In this document: one piece after another, positions 26,071 through 35,078 of the stretch
How positions within the stretch are numbered: position 1 is the first letter of the stretch
How the letters are laid out: each line of letters opens with the position of its first letter
From: Vibrio crassostreae 9ZC13
GTDB taxonomy: Bacteria > Pseudomonadota > Gammaproteobacteria > Enterobacterales > Vibrionaceae
DNA length: 64,000 nt
Direction of reading: 5' to 3'
NCBI RefSeq assembly: GCF_000272045.2
Contig: NZ_AJYZ02000019.1
Location: forward strand, 1,295,594 to 1,359,593
Position numbers and translations under genes: made by a program
The notes under the pieces: model-generated
What the model was told of the DNA's origin: nothing
Databases searched by the model: none
Seen by the model: the letters and a program-made list of their open reading frames with translations, nothing else

Positions 26071-27222
26071 ATGATTAAGCATACGGGACACCCTGATTTA
26101 GAAAAACAATACAATGCCATCGGCACACCATTTCTCTATTTGGATAAACAAAAATTTTTGAGCAACCTTGCTCAAATGCGCAGCCATATGTCGAAACTAG
26201 GCACACCACTAAGACCCCACTTTAAAACAGTAAAGTCGTTAGATGCGCTTCCTTACTTAATTGACTCTCTAGAGGCTCCAATCACTGTATCCACCCTTGA
26301 GGAAGCAGAACAGCTTGCCAGTTATGGTTGTAAAGACATTCTCTATGCTGTTGGCATATCAAAAGAAAAGCTATTGCGAGTCGAACTGCTACTGAAACGT
26401 GGTATGAGTATTGTGGTTTTACTTGATAGCATGGAACAAGTCGATTTCGTTAACACCTACTGTCAAGAACGTGGGTGTGTTATTAGCTGCCTGATAGAGA
26501 TTGATTGCGACGGACACCGAGGTGGAGTAAGTGCAGATTCCGAAGCCCTGATTGCAATGGCTAAGAGCTTAGATAAGGGTTTGGGCAATTTTAAAGGGGT
26601 GATGCTCCACGCAGGTGAGTCTTACCACTGTAAGTCTCGAGAAGCGTTAAACCAATCCGCCAGTAATGAAGTAGCGACTGCACAACTTGCGGCGAAACGC
26701 CTCGAGTCGGTTGGGATTTACTGCGAAATAGTCAGCGTGGGTTCTACCCCGACGGCATGCTCATACACAAACACAAGTGGAATCACAGAAGTCAGAGCTG
26801 GCGTCTATTCATTGTTTGACTTAGTGATGCATCGGCTTGGAGTATGCACTTTAAACGATATCGCAATCTCAGTAGTAAGTAGTGTTATTGGACACAACAA
26901 ATCGAGGGGGCAAATATTTGTTGATGCTGGATGGATGGCTCTTTCTTTAGATAAAGGTCATGACGAACAATGTTATGGCGTGGTTCTCCAACCGAATGGC
27001 AAAGAGAGTCAAATACTGAAAGTAGTGCAGGTAAATCAAGAGCACGGCATACTCGAAGCGGCTTCTGGAAGCGAGATCGACTTCGAATGTTTTCCCATTG
27101 GTTCTAGAGTACACATCGTCCCAAATCATGCATGCTCTACAAGCGCGATGCACAGTAAATACTATGTCTTTGACTTGGTCGAGGGTCAAATTGAGCAATG
27201 GCAACGTGTTTCAGGGTGGTAA
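26071..27222 (+). CDS. D-threonine aldolase/D-serine dehydratase-like PLP enzyme
   Basis: This 383-aa protein is a fold-type III PLP enzyme: an alanine-racemase-like barrel with the PLP lysine in LRPHFKTVKS (near residue 53) and a C-terminal beta domain carrying the metal-binding pair in VPNHACST. That set defines the DSD1/D-threonine aldolase group, which includes 3-hydroxyaspartate aldolases such as BhcC. It is first in an operon with an OCD-family gene and a GNAT, with only 2 bp to the next start. A role in cleaving or dehydrating a beta-hydroxy amino acid is likely; the exact substrate is open. Confidence 0.87.
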   Translation: MIKHTGHPDLEKQYNAIGTPFLYLDKQKFLSNLAQMRSHMSKLGTPLRPHFKTVKSLDALPYLIDSLEAPITVSTLEEAEQLASYGCKDILYAVGISKEKLLRVELLLKRGMSIVVLLDSMEQVDFVNTYCQERGCVISCLIEIDCDGHRGGVSADSEALIAMAKSLDKGLGNFKGVMLHAGESYHCKSREALNQSASNEVATAQLAAKRLESVGIYCEIVSVGSTPTACSYTNTSGITEVRAGVYSLFDLVMHRLGVCTLNDIAISVVSSVIGHNKSRGQIFVDAGWMALSLDKGHDEQCYGVVLQPNGKESQILKVVQVNQEHGILEAASGSEIDFECFPIGSRVHIVPNHACSTSAMHSKYYVFDLVEGQIEQWQRVSGW

Positions 27223-27224
27223 AC

Positions 27225-28148
27225 ATGATTTATCTAGATGAAAAAACGACAGCAGCGTTAATTTCTCACGAGCTGGCATACAAAGCGGTCAAAGCGGCAT
27301 TTTCTTCAGTACAAGATCAGCACTCATCAATATTTCCGGTCGTTAACGCATCAGGCCCGATCGAAGGCTCAATGTTTTCACTCAAATCAGCATGCACAAA
27401 TCAATTACTTGGTTGGAAAATGGGAAGCTATTGGCCTTGCAATAATCAGTTTGGGCGACCGAACCATGGTACTCATATCTTTCTTCTTTCACCGGATACG
27501 GGGGAAATGAAAGCCATTTTGTCAGCAAGTTTGGTCAATGCCTACCGAACTGCAGCAGCTGATGCCATCGCTGTTGATCTACTGGCGAGACAAGATTCAT
27601 CTGTACTCGCGTTATTTGGCACAGGTCATCAAGCTAAATACGAAGCGCTTGCCATTTCAAAAGTTAGGAATCTATCTAAAGTCCTGATTGTTGGTAGAAA
27701 TCAGACTAACGCCAACCAACTAGCGAAAGAGCTAAGCAAAGAAGGGTTAACAACAGACATCAAATCCGCTCAAGAAGCCTGTGAAAGCGCAGATATTATT
27801 GTTACCGTTACAGCGTCCACCGCTCCTTTGTTTGAATCTTCATGGGTAAAACCTGGAACTCATATTTCTGCAATGGGAGCAGATAAAATAGGAAAACAGG
27901 AACTTCCACCATCGCTATTTGAGAACGCCACCCTCTACTGTGATTATTTATCTCAGTCCAAAACAATTGGTGAGTTCCAGCATGCGCCAGATAAAGAGAT
28001 CTATCAGATCGGTGACAATCTTCAATTAAAAGAAAGGAACAAAAACGACATTACTATTTTTGATAGCTCAGGAATTGCCTATCAAGATCTTTATATTGCG
28101 CAAATAGTTTTAGATAAATACCTATCCAAGGGAGATTACCATGAATAA
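27225..28148 (+). CDS. Ornithine cyclodeaminase/mu-crystallin family protein
   Basis: The 307-aa protein has the NAD(P)-binding OCD/mu-crystallin fold. Motifs are VNAYRTAAADAIAVDLLA, LALFGTGHQAKYEALA (the dinucleotide-binding loop) and GTHISAMGADKIGKQELP. The ATG at 27225 begins MIYLDEKTT, typical for the family; an upstream in-frame start at 27198 would overlap the previous gene. Members include ornithine cyclodeaminase, imine reductases and iminosuccinate reductase BhcD. Pairing with a BhcC-like enzyme is suggestive. Its stop overlaps the GNAT start. Confidence 0.88.
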   Translation: MIYLDEKTTAALISHELAYKAVKAAFSSVQDQHSSIFPVVNASGPIEGSMFSLKSACTNQLLGWKMGSYWPCNNQFGRPNHGTHIFLLSPDTGEMKAILSASLVNAYRTAAADAIAVDLLARQDSSVLALFGTGHQAKYEALAISKVRNLSKVLIVGRNQTNANQLAKELSKEGLTTDIKSAQEACESADIIVTVTASTAPLFESSWVKPGTHISAMGADKIGKQELPPSLFENATLYCDYLSQSKTIGEFQHAPDKEIYQIGDNLQLKERNKNDITIFDSSGIAYQDLYIAQIVLDKYLSKGDYHE

Positions 28149-28614
28149 CGTTGGCTTTTTAAAAATAAACGGTAACACCATCGATGACATTATCGACCTC
28201 TCCGTGGAAGAGTCCCAAAAACACCTCATTGCTAATAACGCAGAATGGCTTGCAGAGGCGAGTTTCAACGACGATAGCGTCAGTTACGGCATTTATTTAG
28301 ACGACAAACCAGCAGGGCTCATCTCTCTTATCGATCCAAGACTACTCGACAAGTTCGATGAGCACTTTCAAAAGGATCATTTGTACGTGTGGCGCGTCAT
28401 GATTGACCATCGTTTTCAAGGAAAGGGATTGGGAAATCAAGCGATTAACTTTAGTAAGCGATACGCTTCCATTATCGGTTTACAAGGCGTGTCCCTGACC
28501 ACAATGGATAAAGAGGAAGGGAATGCTCTCCATATTTACCAAAAGCTCGGATTTATACCAACGGGTAGAAGACTTGATGATGAAATTGAATTAATTTTTA
28601 GCTTAAAGGAATGA
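28141..28614 (+). CDS. GNAT-family N-acetyltransferase
   Basis: A 157-aa GCN5-related acetyltransferase. The acetyl-CoA site reads VWRVMIDHRFQGKGLGNQAI, followed by GNALHIYQKLGFIPTGRR. It starts at ATGAATAA, overlapping the OCD stop by 8 bp, so it is coupled to the operon. It may acetylate an amine formed or imported by this pathway, as diamine acetyltransferases do. Confidence 0.88.
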   Translation: MNNVGFLKINGNTIDDIIDLSVEESQKHLIANNAEWLAEASFNDDSVSYGIYLDDKPAGLISLIDPRLLDKFDEHFQKDHLYVWRVMIDHRFQGKGLGNQAINFSKRYASIIGLQGVSLTTMDKEEGNALHIYQKLGFIPTGRRLDDEIELIFSLKE

Positions 28615-28642
28615 GTGGATAAACAAGTCAGATGGTGTGTCT

Positions 28643-28670
28643 GGGGCGGCTATTTGGCCGCCTCATTTTA
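28643..28670 (+). terminator. Probable terminator of the PLP/OCD/GNAT operon
   Basis: GGGGCGGC and GCCGCCTC form an 8-bp stem with a 6-nt loop and one G-T pair, followed by ATTTTAT. Confidence 0.6.
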
Positions 28671-29007
28671 TACTTCAACTGTAAAGGTATTGAAGAGTTC
28701 ATTCAAAAACGCTGACCCCTCGTGCACTCTCACCTCCCCCCGGTCACAGAGTAACCAACAATCAAATTGACTCTTATTCAGTCTCCGTAACCTTTAAAGA
28801 TCTTGAATCGCTTCGATGAGCTTTTTGACTGGAGTATGGTCTGACTCTATCCTATTGTCCATACTATCTAAATATGCTGACTACCTAGAGTGAAGAAAGA
28901 AAATGTGTCGGGCCTTTTCCTAACCATTAGTTTATGTATTGTAAAAATAGATTGCCGATGTAGTTCACTCATCGAAGTGAACACACAATGGGGCAAAAGT
29001 GTTTTAG
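28671..29007. other. Non-coding spacer
   Basis: No supported gene. A plus-strand frame beginning at 28890 runs into the antisense of the peptidase relic and is not real. Confidence 0.5.
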
Positions 29008-29152
29008 CTTACCTGCCCCGTATTGAACAATATGAACGCGCAAATATAAGCGGTGAGATCGATAGCTTTACTCAGCGGTATTCCTGCACCATGGTTCGCA
29101 TTGACATCAGTACGAATCATCACAGGCGCACCACCTTGATGCTTGTCTTGAA
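29008..29152 (-). pseudogene. 3-prime fragment of a second prolyl oligopeptidase gene
   Basis: On the minus strand this reads FQDKHQGGAPVMIR, VNANHGAGIPLSKAIDL and AFILFN. It matches the last 45 or so residues of the intact peptidase gene 0.9 kb away (LQDKHEGSAPVMIR, VNAGHGAGMPLSKAIDL). It includes the region of the catalytic His, without frameshift. The nucleotide match is clear but not identical, so it is an old paralogue or a foreign copy rather than a recent duplication. No upstream part of the gene is present. Confidence 0.85.
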
Positions 29153-29153
29153 A

Positions 29154-29573
29154 TTAACGATACAAAGATTTGGTCGACTCTCTCACAATTAAATCAATCG
29201 GAGGCAACCTTGCTTCATGTCGCTCGCCAGATAACAAGTTCAAGATCGACTGAGCACACACTTCACCAATCTCTTCAATTGGCTGCCTTAATGTTGTTAA
29301 CGCGGGTGTGAAATACTTCGACGTTGGTAAGTCATCAAACCCAATCACTGACACATCTTCTGGCACTTTATAACCGTGATCGTGTAGCGCCTTAATCGCC
29401 CCGTAAGCGGTTTGGTCGTTAGCAGTAAACAAGGCGGAGAAGTGAACCCTAGATTCTAACTCTTGAATTCGTTTTTCTAATGCTTCGATATCAGTATCAG
29501 CAGCAAAAGAAGAGAGTGAAGCAAGCGAGGCCGCCACTGCGACTGTTATTGGCAAAAGCTTAAAATTTTGCAT
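29154..29573 (-). pseudogene. Chimera of porin N-terminus and LacI-family C-terminus
   Basis: The 139-codon frame begins with a signal peptide (LLPITVAVAASLASLSSFAA) and a short coiled coil (DIEALEKRIQELESRV), as in ScrY/LamB-type sugar porins. It then switches at about residue 44 to the C-terminal half of a LacI/GalR regulator: FTANDQTAYGAIKALHDHGY, VPEDVSVIGFDDLPTSK, TTLRQPIEEIG. The rest of the porin and the LacI DNA-binding and N-subdomain are missing. This is the join left by a deletion between two genes in one orientation. The ATG and its AGGGA site are intact, so a secreted half-domain could still be made. Confidence 0.85.
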
Positions 29574-29872
29574 TGTAATTCCCTATTATTTTTTTGAGTT
29601 TTCATCGAACAGGGAAATATTAAGCAATGAAAGAGTTGAAAAGTTGGTCGCTGTTCACACTGATAAATCAGCTTAAATGCCATGAAACTTTTAGAAAATC
29701 CATGACGAAAACTACTGATTTTAGATCAACAGGTTATAGTGAAAAATGCGTAAAATATCAGCTTGAAATCGCTTTCATTTCATCAGTAATGGTGGCGGCT
29801 ATCACGTAAAAGGGTGCCGAAAAGCAAAGAGAACGAGGTGTGAATTTGATTGGTTTTCATATATATGAAAAA
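29574..29872. other. Former porin promoter region
   Basis: No supported gene. The stretch should contain the promoter of the deleted porin. GGTTTTCATATATATGAAAA near 29851-29870 is a palindromic AT-rich segment beside the peptidase terminator. Confidence 0.45.
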
Positions 29873-29899
29873 CCTCAAAATCTAAGGTAGATTTTGAGG
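29867..29899 (-). terminator. Terminator of the prolyl oligopeptidase gene
   Basis: An 11-bp stem CCTCAAAATCT/AGATTTTGAGG with a 5-nt loop, followed on the minus strand by a T run. Confidence 0.88.
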
Positions 29900-29946
29900 C
29901 TTCTTGGTCTGAGTAAAATACCCAGTTATCTAGAATCAAGCATTCG

Positions 29947-32007
29947 TTAAAGTGAATCTAGAGACGCAACCCCCATATTGAACAGAGTAAATGCGTAGAT
30001 ATCGGCGGTGAGATCGATCGCTTTGCTGAGCGGCATTCCGGCGCCATGGCCCGCATTAACATCAATACGAATCATCACGGGCGCACTACCTTCATGCTTA
30101 TCTTGCAGCTCTGAGATGAACTTATAAGAGTGAGCCGGTACTACGCGGTCATCGTGATCAGCGGTCGTCACCAATGTTGCTGGATAATCCGTGCCACGCA
30201 CCACATTATGAACCGGAGAATAGCCAAGCAGATATTCGAACATCTCTCTGTTCTGCGCGGATGTGCCATAGTCGTACGCCCACCCTTCGCCAGACGTGAA
30301 TGTGTGGTAACGCAACATGTCCAACACCCCAACAGCAGGCAGAGCCACTTGGAACAGCTCAGGCTTTTGTGTCATACAAGCTCCTACCAGCAAGCCTCCG
30401 TTAGAACCGCCGCGAATCGCCAACTTATCGCTACTGGTGTAGTTTTCTTCAATTAAGAACTCGGCAGCAGCAATGAAGTCGTCAAAGACATTCTGCTTTT
30501 TCTGCTGAGTTCCCGCTTTGTGCCACGCCTTACCATACTCACCACCGCCACGCAGGTTCGGCACCGCATATACGCCACCCAGTTCTAGCCAACTGCCAAC
30601 CGTGCCCGAAAAAGAAGGCGTTAGGCTAACGTTAAAGCCACCATAGGCGTACAACATGGTTGGATTATTGCCATCTAACACTAATCCCTTCTTATAAGAG
30701 ATAAGCATCGGAACCTTGGTGCCATCCTTCGAGGTATAGAAGACTTGTTTAGACTCAAATTGATCCGACTCAAACGGAGACTCAGAGCGTTGGTAGATTT
30801 CAGAATTGCCTGATTCGACATCGAAAGAGAAAATCGTTGGCGGCGTTACATAGTTGGTAAAGGTGTAATAAAGCTGAGTTTGCTCGTTTTTTCCACCTAA
30901 GCCACTGGCCGTTCCCAGCCCAGGCAAATGAATTTCACGAACTAGGTTACCTTGGTAATCCAACTGCTCAATCTTAGACACCACATCCACCATGTAGTGA
31001 GCAAACAAGTGGCCACCACCCGTGCTGATATCCAATGGCTGTGGCTTTTCAGGGATGATTTCGAGCCATTTCCCATCGCGAGTACCAAAGCTCACCACCT
31101 TGCCATTAGGCGCATCAAGATTCGTATATAGAATGAAGGTCTCATCTTGGTTATCGATGAGATAAATGTCGCTATCCACATGATCAATCAGCGTGTTCAG
31201 CTGTTGTTCTGGTGAGTTTAAATCGATATAGAACAGTCTATTACCCGATGTCGACTCTCGCCCTAGAATGATCAAGTAACGGTCGTCTTCGGTGGTATAG
31301 CCTGATACATAGCGGTGCTGCTCAGCGTTGTTCTCACCAAAGATAACTTTGTCGCTAGCTTGCTCTGTACCCAACTCATGGAAGTACAGCTTGTGTTGCT
31401 CAGTACGAGCAGAGAGTTCACTGCCGTCTGGCTTGTCGTAACTAGAGTAATAAAAGCCGCGATTACCCAACCAAGAAATACCAGTAAATTTGGCGTCAGT
31501 GATTTCGGCTTCAAGCTGCTGTTTAGTCTCGGTATCAATCACGAAGATCTTGCGCCAGTCGCTACCACCTTCAGAAATGCTGTACGCCACTAAGCTGTAG
31601 TCTTTAGAAAACGACACCGAGCCTAGAGATGTGGTGCCGTCTTCCGAGAAGGTATTCGGATCTAGGAATACTTCAATCGACTGACCTTCTTTCTGACGAT
31701 AAAGAATACTGTGATTCTGCAGTCCATCATTCTTATAGAAATAGGTGTAATTACCTCGCACAAACGGCTGTGAGCTCTTTTTGTAGTCTTGCGCTTTCGC
31801 TAATCGCTCTCGCAGTTCTGCGCGATACGGGATTTGAGCGAGGTAATCAAACGTCACTTCATTCTGGCTCGCCACCCACTGCGCGGTTTCGTCACTTCTG
31901 TCGTCTTCTAACCAGCGATATGGGTCTTCGACTATCTGACCAAAATAGTCATCGCTGACGATCTGTTTGTTGGTGACTGGATATTGATACTCTTTTAAAT
32001 AGCTCAT
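29947..32007 (-). CDS. Prolyl oligopeptidase (S9A family)
   Basis: This 686-aa serine peptidase cleaves short peptides after proline. The N-terminal beta-propeller is followed by an alpha/beta hydrolase domain with Ser in RGGSNGGLLVGA (about residue 538), Asp in ADHDDRVVPAHS and His in VNAGHGAGMPLSKA. The length is normal. No signal peptide is seen (MSYLKEYQYPVTNKQ), so it is probably cytoplasmic. It lies 11 bp downstream of a LysR gene on the same strand. A diverged fragment of a second copy lies just beyond. Confidence 0.93.
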   Translation of the reverse strand: MSYLKEYQYPVTNKQIVSDDYFGQIVEDPYRWLEDDRSDETAQWVASQNEVTFDYLAQIPYRAELRERLAKAQDYKKSSQPFVRGNYTYFYKNDGLQNHSILYRQKEGQSIEVFLDPNTFSEDGTTSLGSVSFSKDYSLVAYSISEGGSDWRKIFVIDTETKQQLEAEITDAKFTGISWLGNRGFYYSSYDKPDGSELSARTEQHKLYFHELGTEQASDKVIFGENNAEQHRYVSGYTTEDDRYLIILGRESTSGNRLFYIDLNSPEQQLNTLIDHVDSDIYLIDNQDETFILYTNLDAPNGKVVSFGTRDGKWLEIIPEKPQPLDISTGGGHLFAHYMVDVVSKIEQLDYQGNLVREIHLPGLGTASGLGGKNEQTQLYYTFTNYVTPPTIFSFDVESGNSEIYQRSESPFESDQFESKQVFYTSKDGTKVPMLISYKKGLVLDGNNPTMLYAYGGFNVSLTPSFSGTVGSWLELGGVYAVPNLRGGGEYGKAWHKAGTQQKKQNVFDDFIAAAEFLIEENYTSSDKLAIRGGSNGGLLVGACMTQKPELFQVALPAVGVLDMLRYHTFTSGEGWAYDYGTSAQNREMFEYLLGYSPVHNVVRGTDYPATLVTTADHDDRVVPAHSYKFISELQDKHEGSAPVMIRIDVNAGHGAGMPLSKAIDLTADIYAFTLFNMGVASLDSL

Positions 32008-32018
32008 CGTGATCCTTA

Positions 32019-32936
32019 TTAAAAATAATGTGAAATCGTCAGATAACGCGTTCTGATGTGTTCAATCAATAACTTAATCTTGTTCGGTGGCTGACGAGTG
32101 AACGGGTACACCGCATAAATACCCAGCTTTTTACCGACTAAATCAGGGAAGATATCCACCAGCTGGCCGTTACGAATATCGTGATACACCAGACAACGTG
32201 GCACGTACGCCACACCATGACCGCCCAAAGCGGCTTTTCGTAATGCCGTCGCGTTATCGGTAGAGAAAGAGCCAGAGACGCGCACGATGTATTTGTCGTT
32301 GTCGGTACAGCCATCCTTACTGTGTAAGAACTGCCACTCACTAGCGCCTGTCGTTTGATAAGCGTATTGCAAGCAATTGTGCTCAACCAAATCCTTGGGC
32401 TGCATCGGCTTACCGTTCTTAGCGATATAAGATGGCGAGGCACACACCACCCATTGTGAATCCAATATATGACGAGCAATGAGGCTTGAATCTTCCAAGT
32501 AGCCGGTTCGAATCACCAAATCGAGACCATCCTCAACCAAGTCGACAAAGCGATTATTCAGAGACATATCGACCGTTAAACCTGGGTGCATATTACAAAA
32601 CTCGGCCACAGCGTCTGCGAGAATCAAATCTCCGGAGATATTAGGCACTGACATTTTGATATGACCACTGACATTTTCACCAAAGCCTGAAACTGCGTCC
32701 ATAGCCTCTTGAGCTGCCTGCTTCACATTTTTGGCCCCGTGTAACATTGCCTTGCCCGCCTCAGTCAAGGTCAATTTACGCGTGGTTCGATATAATAATT
32801 GCACGCCAATCTCTTCCTCTAAACGCGCAATTCTTTTACTAACTACCGAATTTGTAAGGTTATTTTGCTCTGCCACCTTACTAAAACTGCCCAGCTCTAC
32901 CACCTGTGAAAACAGGATCAAATCGTCTGCTCGCAT
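32019..32936 (-). CDS. LysR-family regulator, divergent from the lactate operon
   Basis: A 305-aa LysR protein of the CrgA/DsdC-like branch: HTH LGSFSKVAEQNNLTNSVVSK, then EEEIGVQLLYRTTRKLTLTE. It is divergent from lactate permease with a 246-bp spacer holding two inverted repeats, and is followed by the prolyl peptidase. Control of the lactate genes is a reasonable inference, since no LldR-type GntR regulator is seen nearby. Confidence 0.9.
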   Translation of the reverse strand: MRADDLILFSQVVELGSFSKVAEQNNLTNSVVSKRIARLEEEIGVQLLYRTTRKLTLTEAGKAMLHGAKNVKQAAQEAMDAVSGFGENVSGHIKMSVPNISGDLILADAVAEFCNMHPGLTVDMSLNNRFVDLVEDGLDLVIRTGYLEDSSLIARHILDSQWVVCASPSYIAKNGKPMQPKDLVEHNCLQYAYQTTGASEWQFLHSKDGCTDNDKYIVRVSGSFSTDNATALRKAALGGHGVAYVPRCLVYHDIRNGQLVDIFPDLVGKKLGIYAVYPFTRQPPNKIKLLIEHIRTRYLTISHYF

Positions 32937-33090
32937 CTGATTATGCCAATTTTGGAATTAATTATTTTCATTATTTCCCTATATCAATAAAAAATAAAGG
33001 GGTAAATTCACGCCAAATTAACAAAACAATTACAAAAACAGCTTTTGCAATCACATCGGTTACAAATAAAGCGACTCTAATTACAACAAT

Positions 33091-33107
33091 TGAATCCTCG
33101 AGATTCA
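33091..33107. promoter_or_regulatory. Inverted repeat TGAATC/GATTCA
   Basis: Perfect 6-bp arms with a 5-bp spacer, 76 bp before lldP. Candidate LysR-type or other operator. Confidence 0.35.
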
Positions 33108-33142
33108 GATTACACCTACAAAACTAATGACGTGTTATTCAC

Positions 33143-33162
33143 TTCAAACATGAACGTTTGAA
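33143..33162. promoter_or_regulatory. Inverted repeat upstream of lldP
   Basis: TTCAAAC, 6 bp, GTTTGAA: perfect 7-bp arms, ending 20 bp before the permease ATG. Candidate operator or leader hairpin. Confidence 0.45.
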
Positions 33163-33182
33163 AACAGTACGAGGAAGTACCC

Positions 33183-34877
33183 ATGAGTGAAACTCTACTA
33201 GCCCTATTGGCATTTTTACCAATAGTTGTTGCAGCGATTCTGCTGGTTGGCCTTAACTGGCCTGCAAAAAAAGCGATGCCTGTGGCATTTGCCTTAACCG
33301 TTGCTATCGCCCTACTTGCTTGGGACATGTCTGGCACTCGCGTGCTGGCTTCTGTATTCCAAGGCTTCGGCATTACAGTGTCGGTTCTCTGGATTGTGTT
33401 CGGCGCCATCTTCTTATTAAACACTTTGAAACACACCGGAGCTATCACCACCATCCGCAACGGATTCACTGATATATCCGCTGACCGTCGTGTTCAAGCA
33501 ATCATCATTGCTTGGTGTTTCGGTTCATTCATTGAGGGCGCATCTGGCTTCGGCACACCAGCTGCCATCGCTGCACCACTGCTGGTTGCTATCGGCTTCC
33601 CTGCGCTGGCTGCGGTACTGATGGGCATGATGATCCAATCTACGCCAGTATCATTCGGCGCGGTTGGTACACCTATCATCGTTGGTGTGAACAAAGGATT
33701 GGACACGCACAACATTGGTGAAAGCCTGATTGCCAATGGTTCAACATGGGATGCTTACCTACAACAGATCACATCAAGTGTTGCAATCATCCACGCCTGC
33801 GTTGGTGTGATGATTCCTGTCTTGATGGCAATGATGCTGACTCGCTTCTTCGGTAAGAACAAAAGCTGGACTGAAGGTTTAGATATCCTGCCGTTCGCAC
33901 TGTTCGCAGGTGCTGCTTTCACTATTCCTTACGCACTAACAGGTGTTTTCCTAGGCGCTGAATTCCCATCACTGATTGGTGGTTTGGTTGGCCTTGCGAT
34001 TGTGGTTACTGCAGCAAAACGTGGCTTCCTCGTACCAAAATCAAAATGGGATTTTGAGAGCGAAGACAAGTGGCCTGCAGAATGGCTAGGTTCTCTGAAA
34101 ATCGACCTTGACGACAACAATCAAGGCCATAAGAAGATGAGCATGGCGATGGCATGGGCACCATACGTGCTGCTAGCGGTGACCTTGGTTGCGAGCCGCG
34201 TGAGCCCTGAATTCAAAGGCCTACTGAAGAGCGTTAGCCTATCGTTCAGCAACATCCTTGGTGAAACCGGTGTGAGCACTGCGATTCAGCCTCTGTATCT
34301 ACCGGGCGGTATCTTGGTCTTCGTCGCGCTGGTTGCTGTTCTCATGCAATCTCGCAGCGCAACGCCACTGGCTAAAGCCTTCGGTGAATCGAGCAAGACT
34401 CTGATTGGCGCAGGCTTTGTGTTGGCGTTCACCATCCCAATGGTTCGTATCTTCATTAACTCTGGTGTGAACGGCGCAGATTTAGCAAGTATGCCCGTAA
34501 CCACGGCAAACTTCGCAGCTGACCTCGTTGGTAGCGCATTCCCAGCATTGAGTGCAACGGTTGGTGCGTTAGGTGCCTTCATTGCAGGTTCGAACACAGT
34601 TTCAAACATGATGTTCAGCCAGTTCCAATTCGAAGTAGCGCAGACTCTGACTATCTCTAGTGCGGTGGTTGTTGCTCTACAAGCCGTTGGTGCAGCAGCA
34701 GGTAACATGATTGCGATTCACAACGTGGTAGCGGCATCAGCAACTGTTGGCTTGCTAGGACGCGAAGGTGCAACCCTACGTAAGACAATCATTCCAACGT
34801 TCTACTACTTGGTGATGACAGGCATCATCGGCCTAGTGGTTATCTACGGATTCAAAATGACCGACGCACTTATGTAA
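33183..34877 (+). CDS. lldP: L-lactate permease
   Basis: The 564-aa LctP-family protein imports lactate (and often glycolate) with protons. It has the expected many-helix profile. Conserved blocks are [35 protein letters not shown] and, near the C-terminus, [20 protein letters not shown] and [16 protein letters not shown]. It heads a lactate cluster with lldD and a D-lactate dehydrogenase. GAGGAAG precedes the ATG. Confidence 0.95.
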   Translation: MSETLLALLAFLPIVVAAILLVGLNWPAKKAMPVAFALTVAIALLAWDMSGTRVLASVFQGFGITVSVLWIVFGAIFLLNTLKHTGAITTIRNGFTDISADRRVQAIIIAWCFGSFIEGASGFGTPAAIAAPLLVAIGFPALAAVLMGMMIQSTPVSFGAVGTPIIVGVNKGLDTHNIGESLIANGSTWDAYLQQITSSVAIIHACVGVMIPVLMAMMLTRFFGKNKSWTEGLDILPFALFAGAAFTIPYALTGVFLGAEFPSLIGGLVGLAIVVTAAKRGFLVPKSKWDFESEDKWPAEWLGSLKIDLDDNNQGHKKMSMAMAWAPYVLLAVTLVASRVSPEFKGLLKSVSLSFSNILGETGVSTAIQPLYLPGGILVFVALVAVLMQSRSATPLAKAFGESSKTLIGAGFVLAFTIPMVRIFINSGVNGADLASMPVTTANFAADLVGSAFPALSATVGALGAFIAGSNTVSNMMFSQFQFEVAQTLTISSAVVVALQAVGAAAGNMIAIHNVVAASATVGLLGREGATLRKTIIPTFYYLVMTGIIGLVVIYGFKMTDALM

Positions 34878-34900
34878 ACCATAAGTCGTTCAAAAGCACT

Positions 34901-35005
34901 TGGCGTTAATACTCAATTCCCCGACAGCGACACCGTCTAATAAGACAGTTGATGAGTTCCGGGATGGATACTAGAGCACATCAACACCCATGGGTATTAA
35001 CGCCA
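34901..35005 (+). ncRNA. Structured intergenic RNA between lldP and lldD
   Basis: TGGCGTTAATAC at 34901-34912 pairs perfectly with GTATTAACGCCA at 34994-35005, closing a roughly 80-nt domain. Inside, GTTGATG (34948-34954) pairs with CATCAAC (34979-34985), and GTCTAATAAGAC forms a small hairpin. The outer stem is followed by TTTT. It could be an attenuator, a processing element or a stable sRNA. No known riboswitch was recognised. Confidence 0.5.
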
Positions 35006-35078
35006 TTTTCCCGAATTAAAGCAGCCCAAACCAAGCTCTCAAAGAAGAGCAACATCCCAAGAATTTAGGACTGAAATT

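Noticed and set aside
24818..29020. Recurring phrase TGGGGCARAAGTG at about 24818, 24988 and 28990
   Set aside because: Only short, imperfect matches without a common boundary. Could be chance or decayed repeats; not strong enough to call.
28890..29192. 100-aa plus-strand frame
   Set aside because: Most of it is antisense to the prolyl oligopeptidase fragment.
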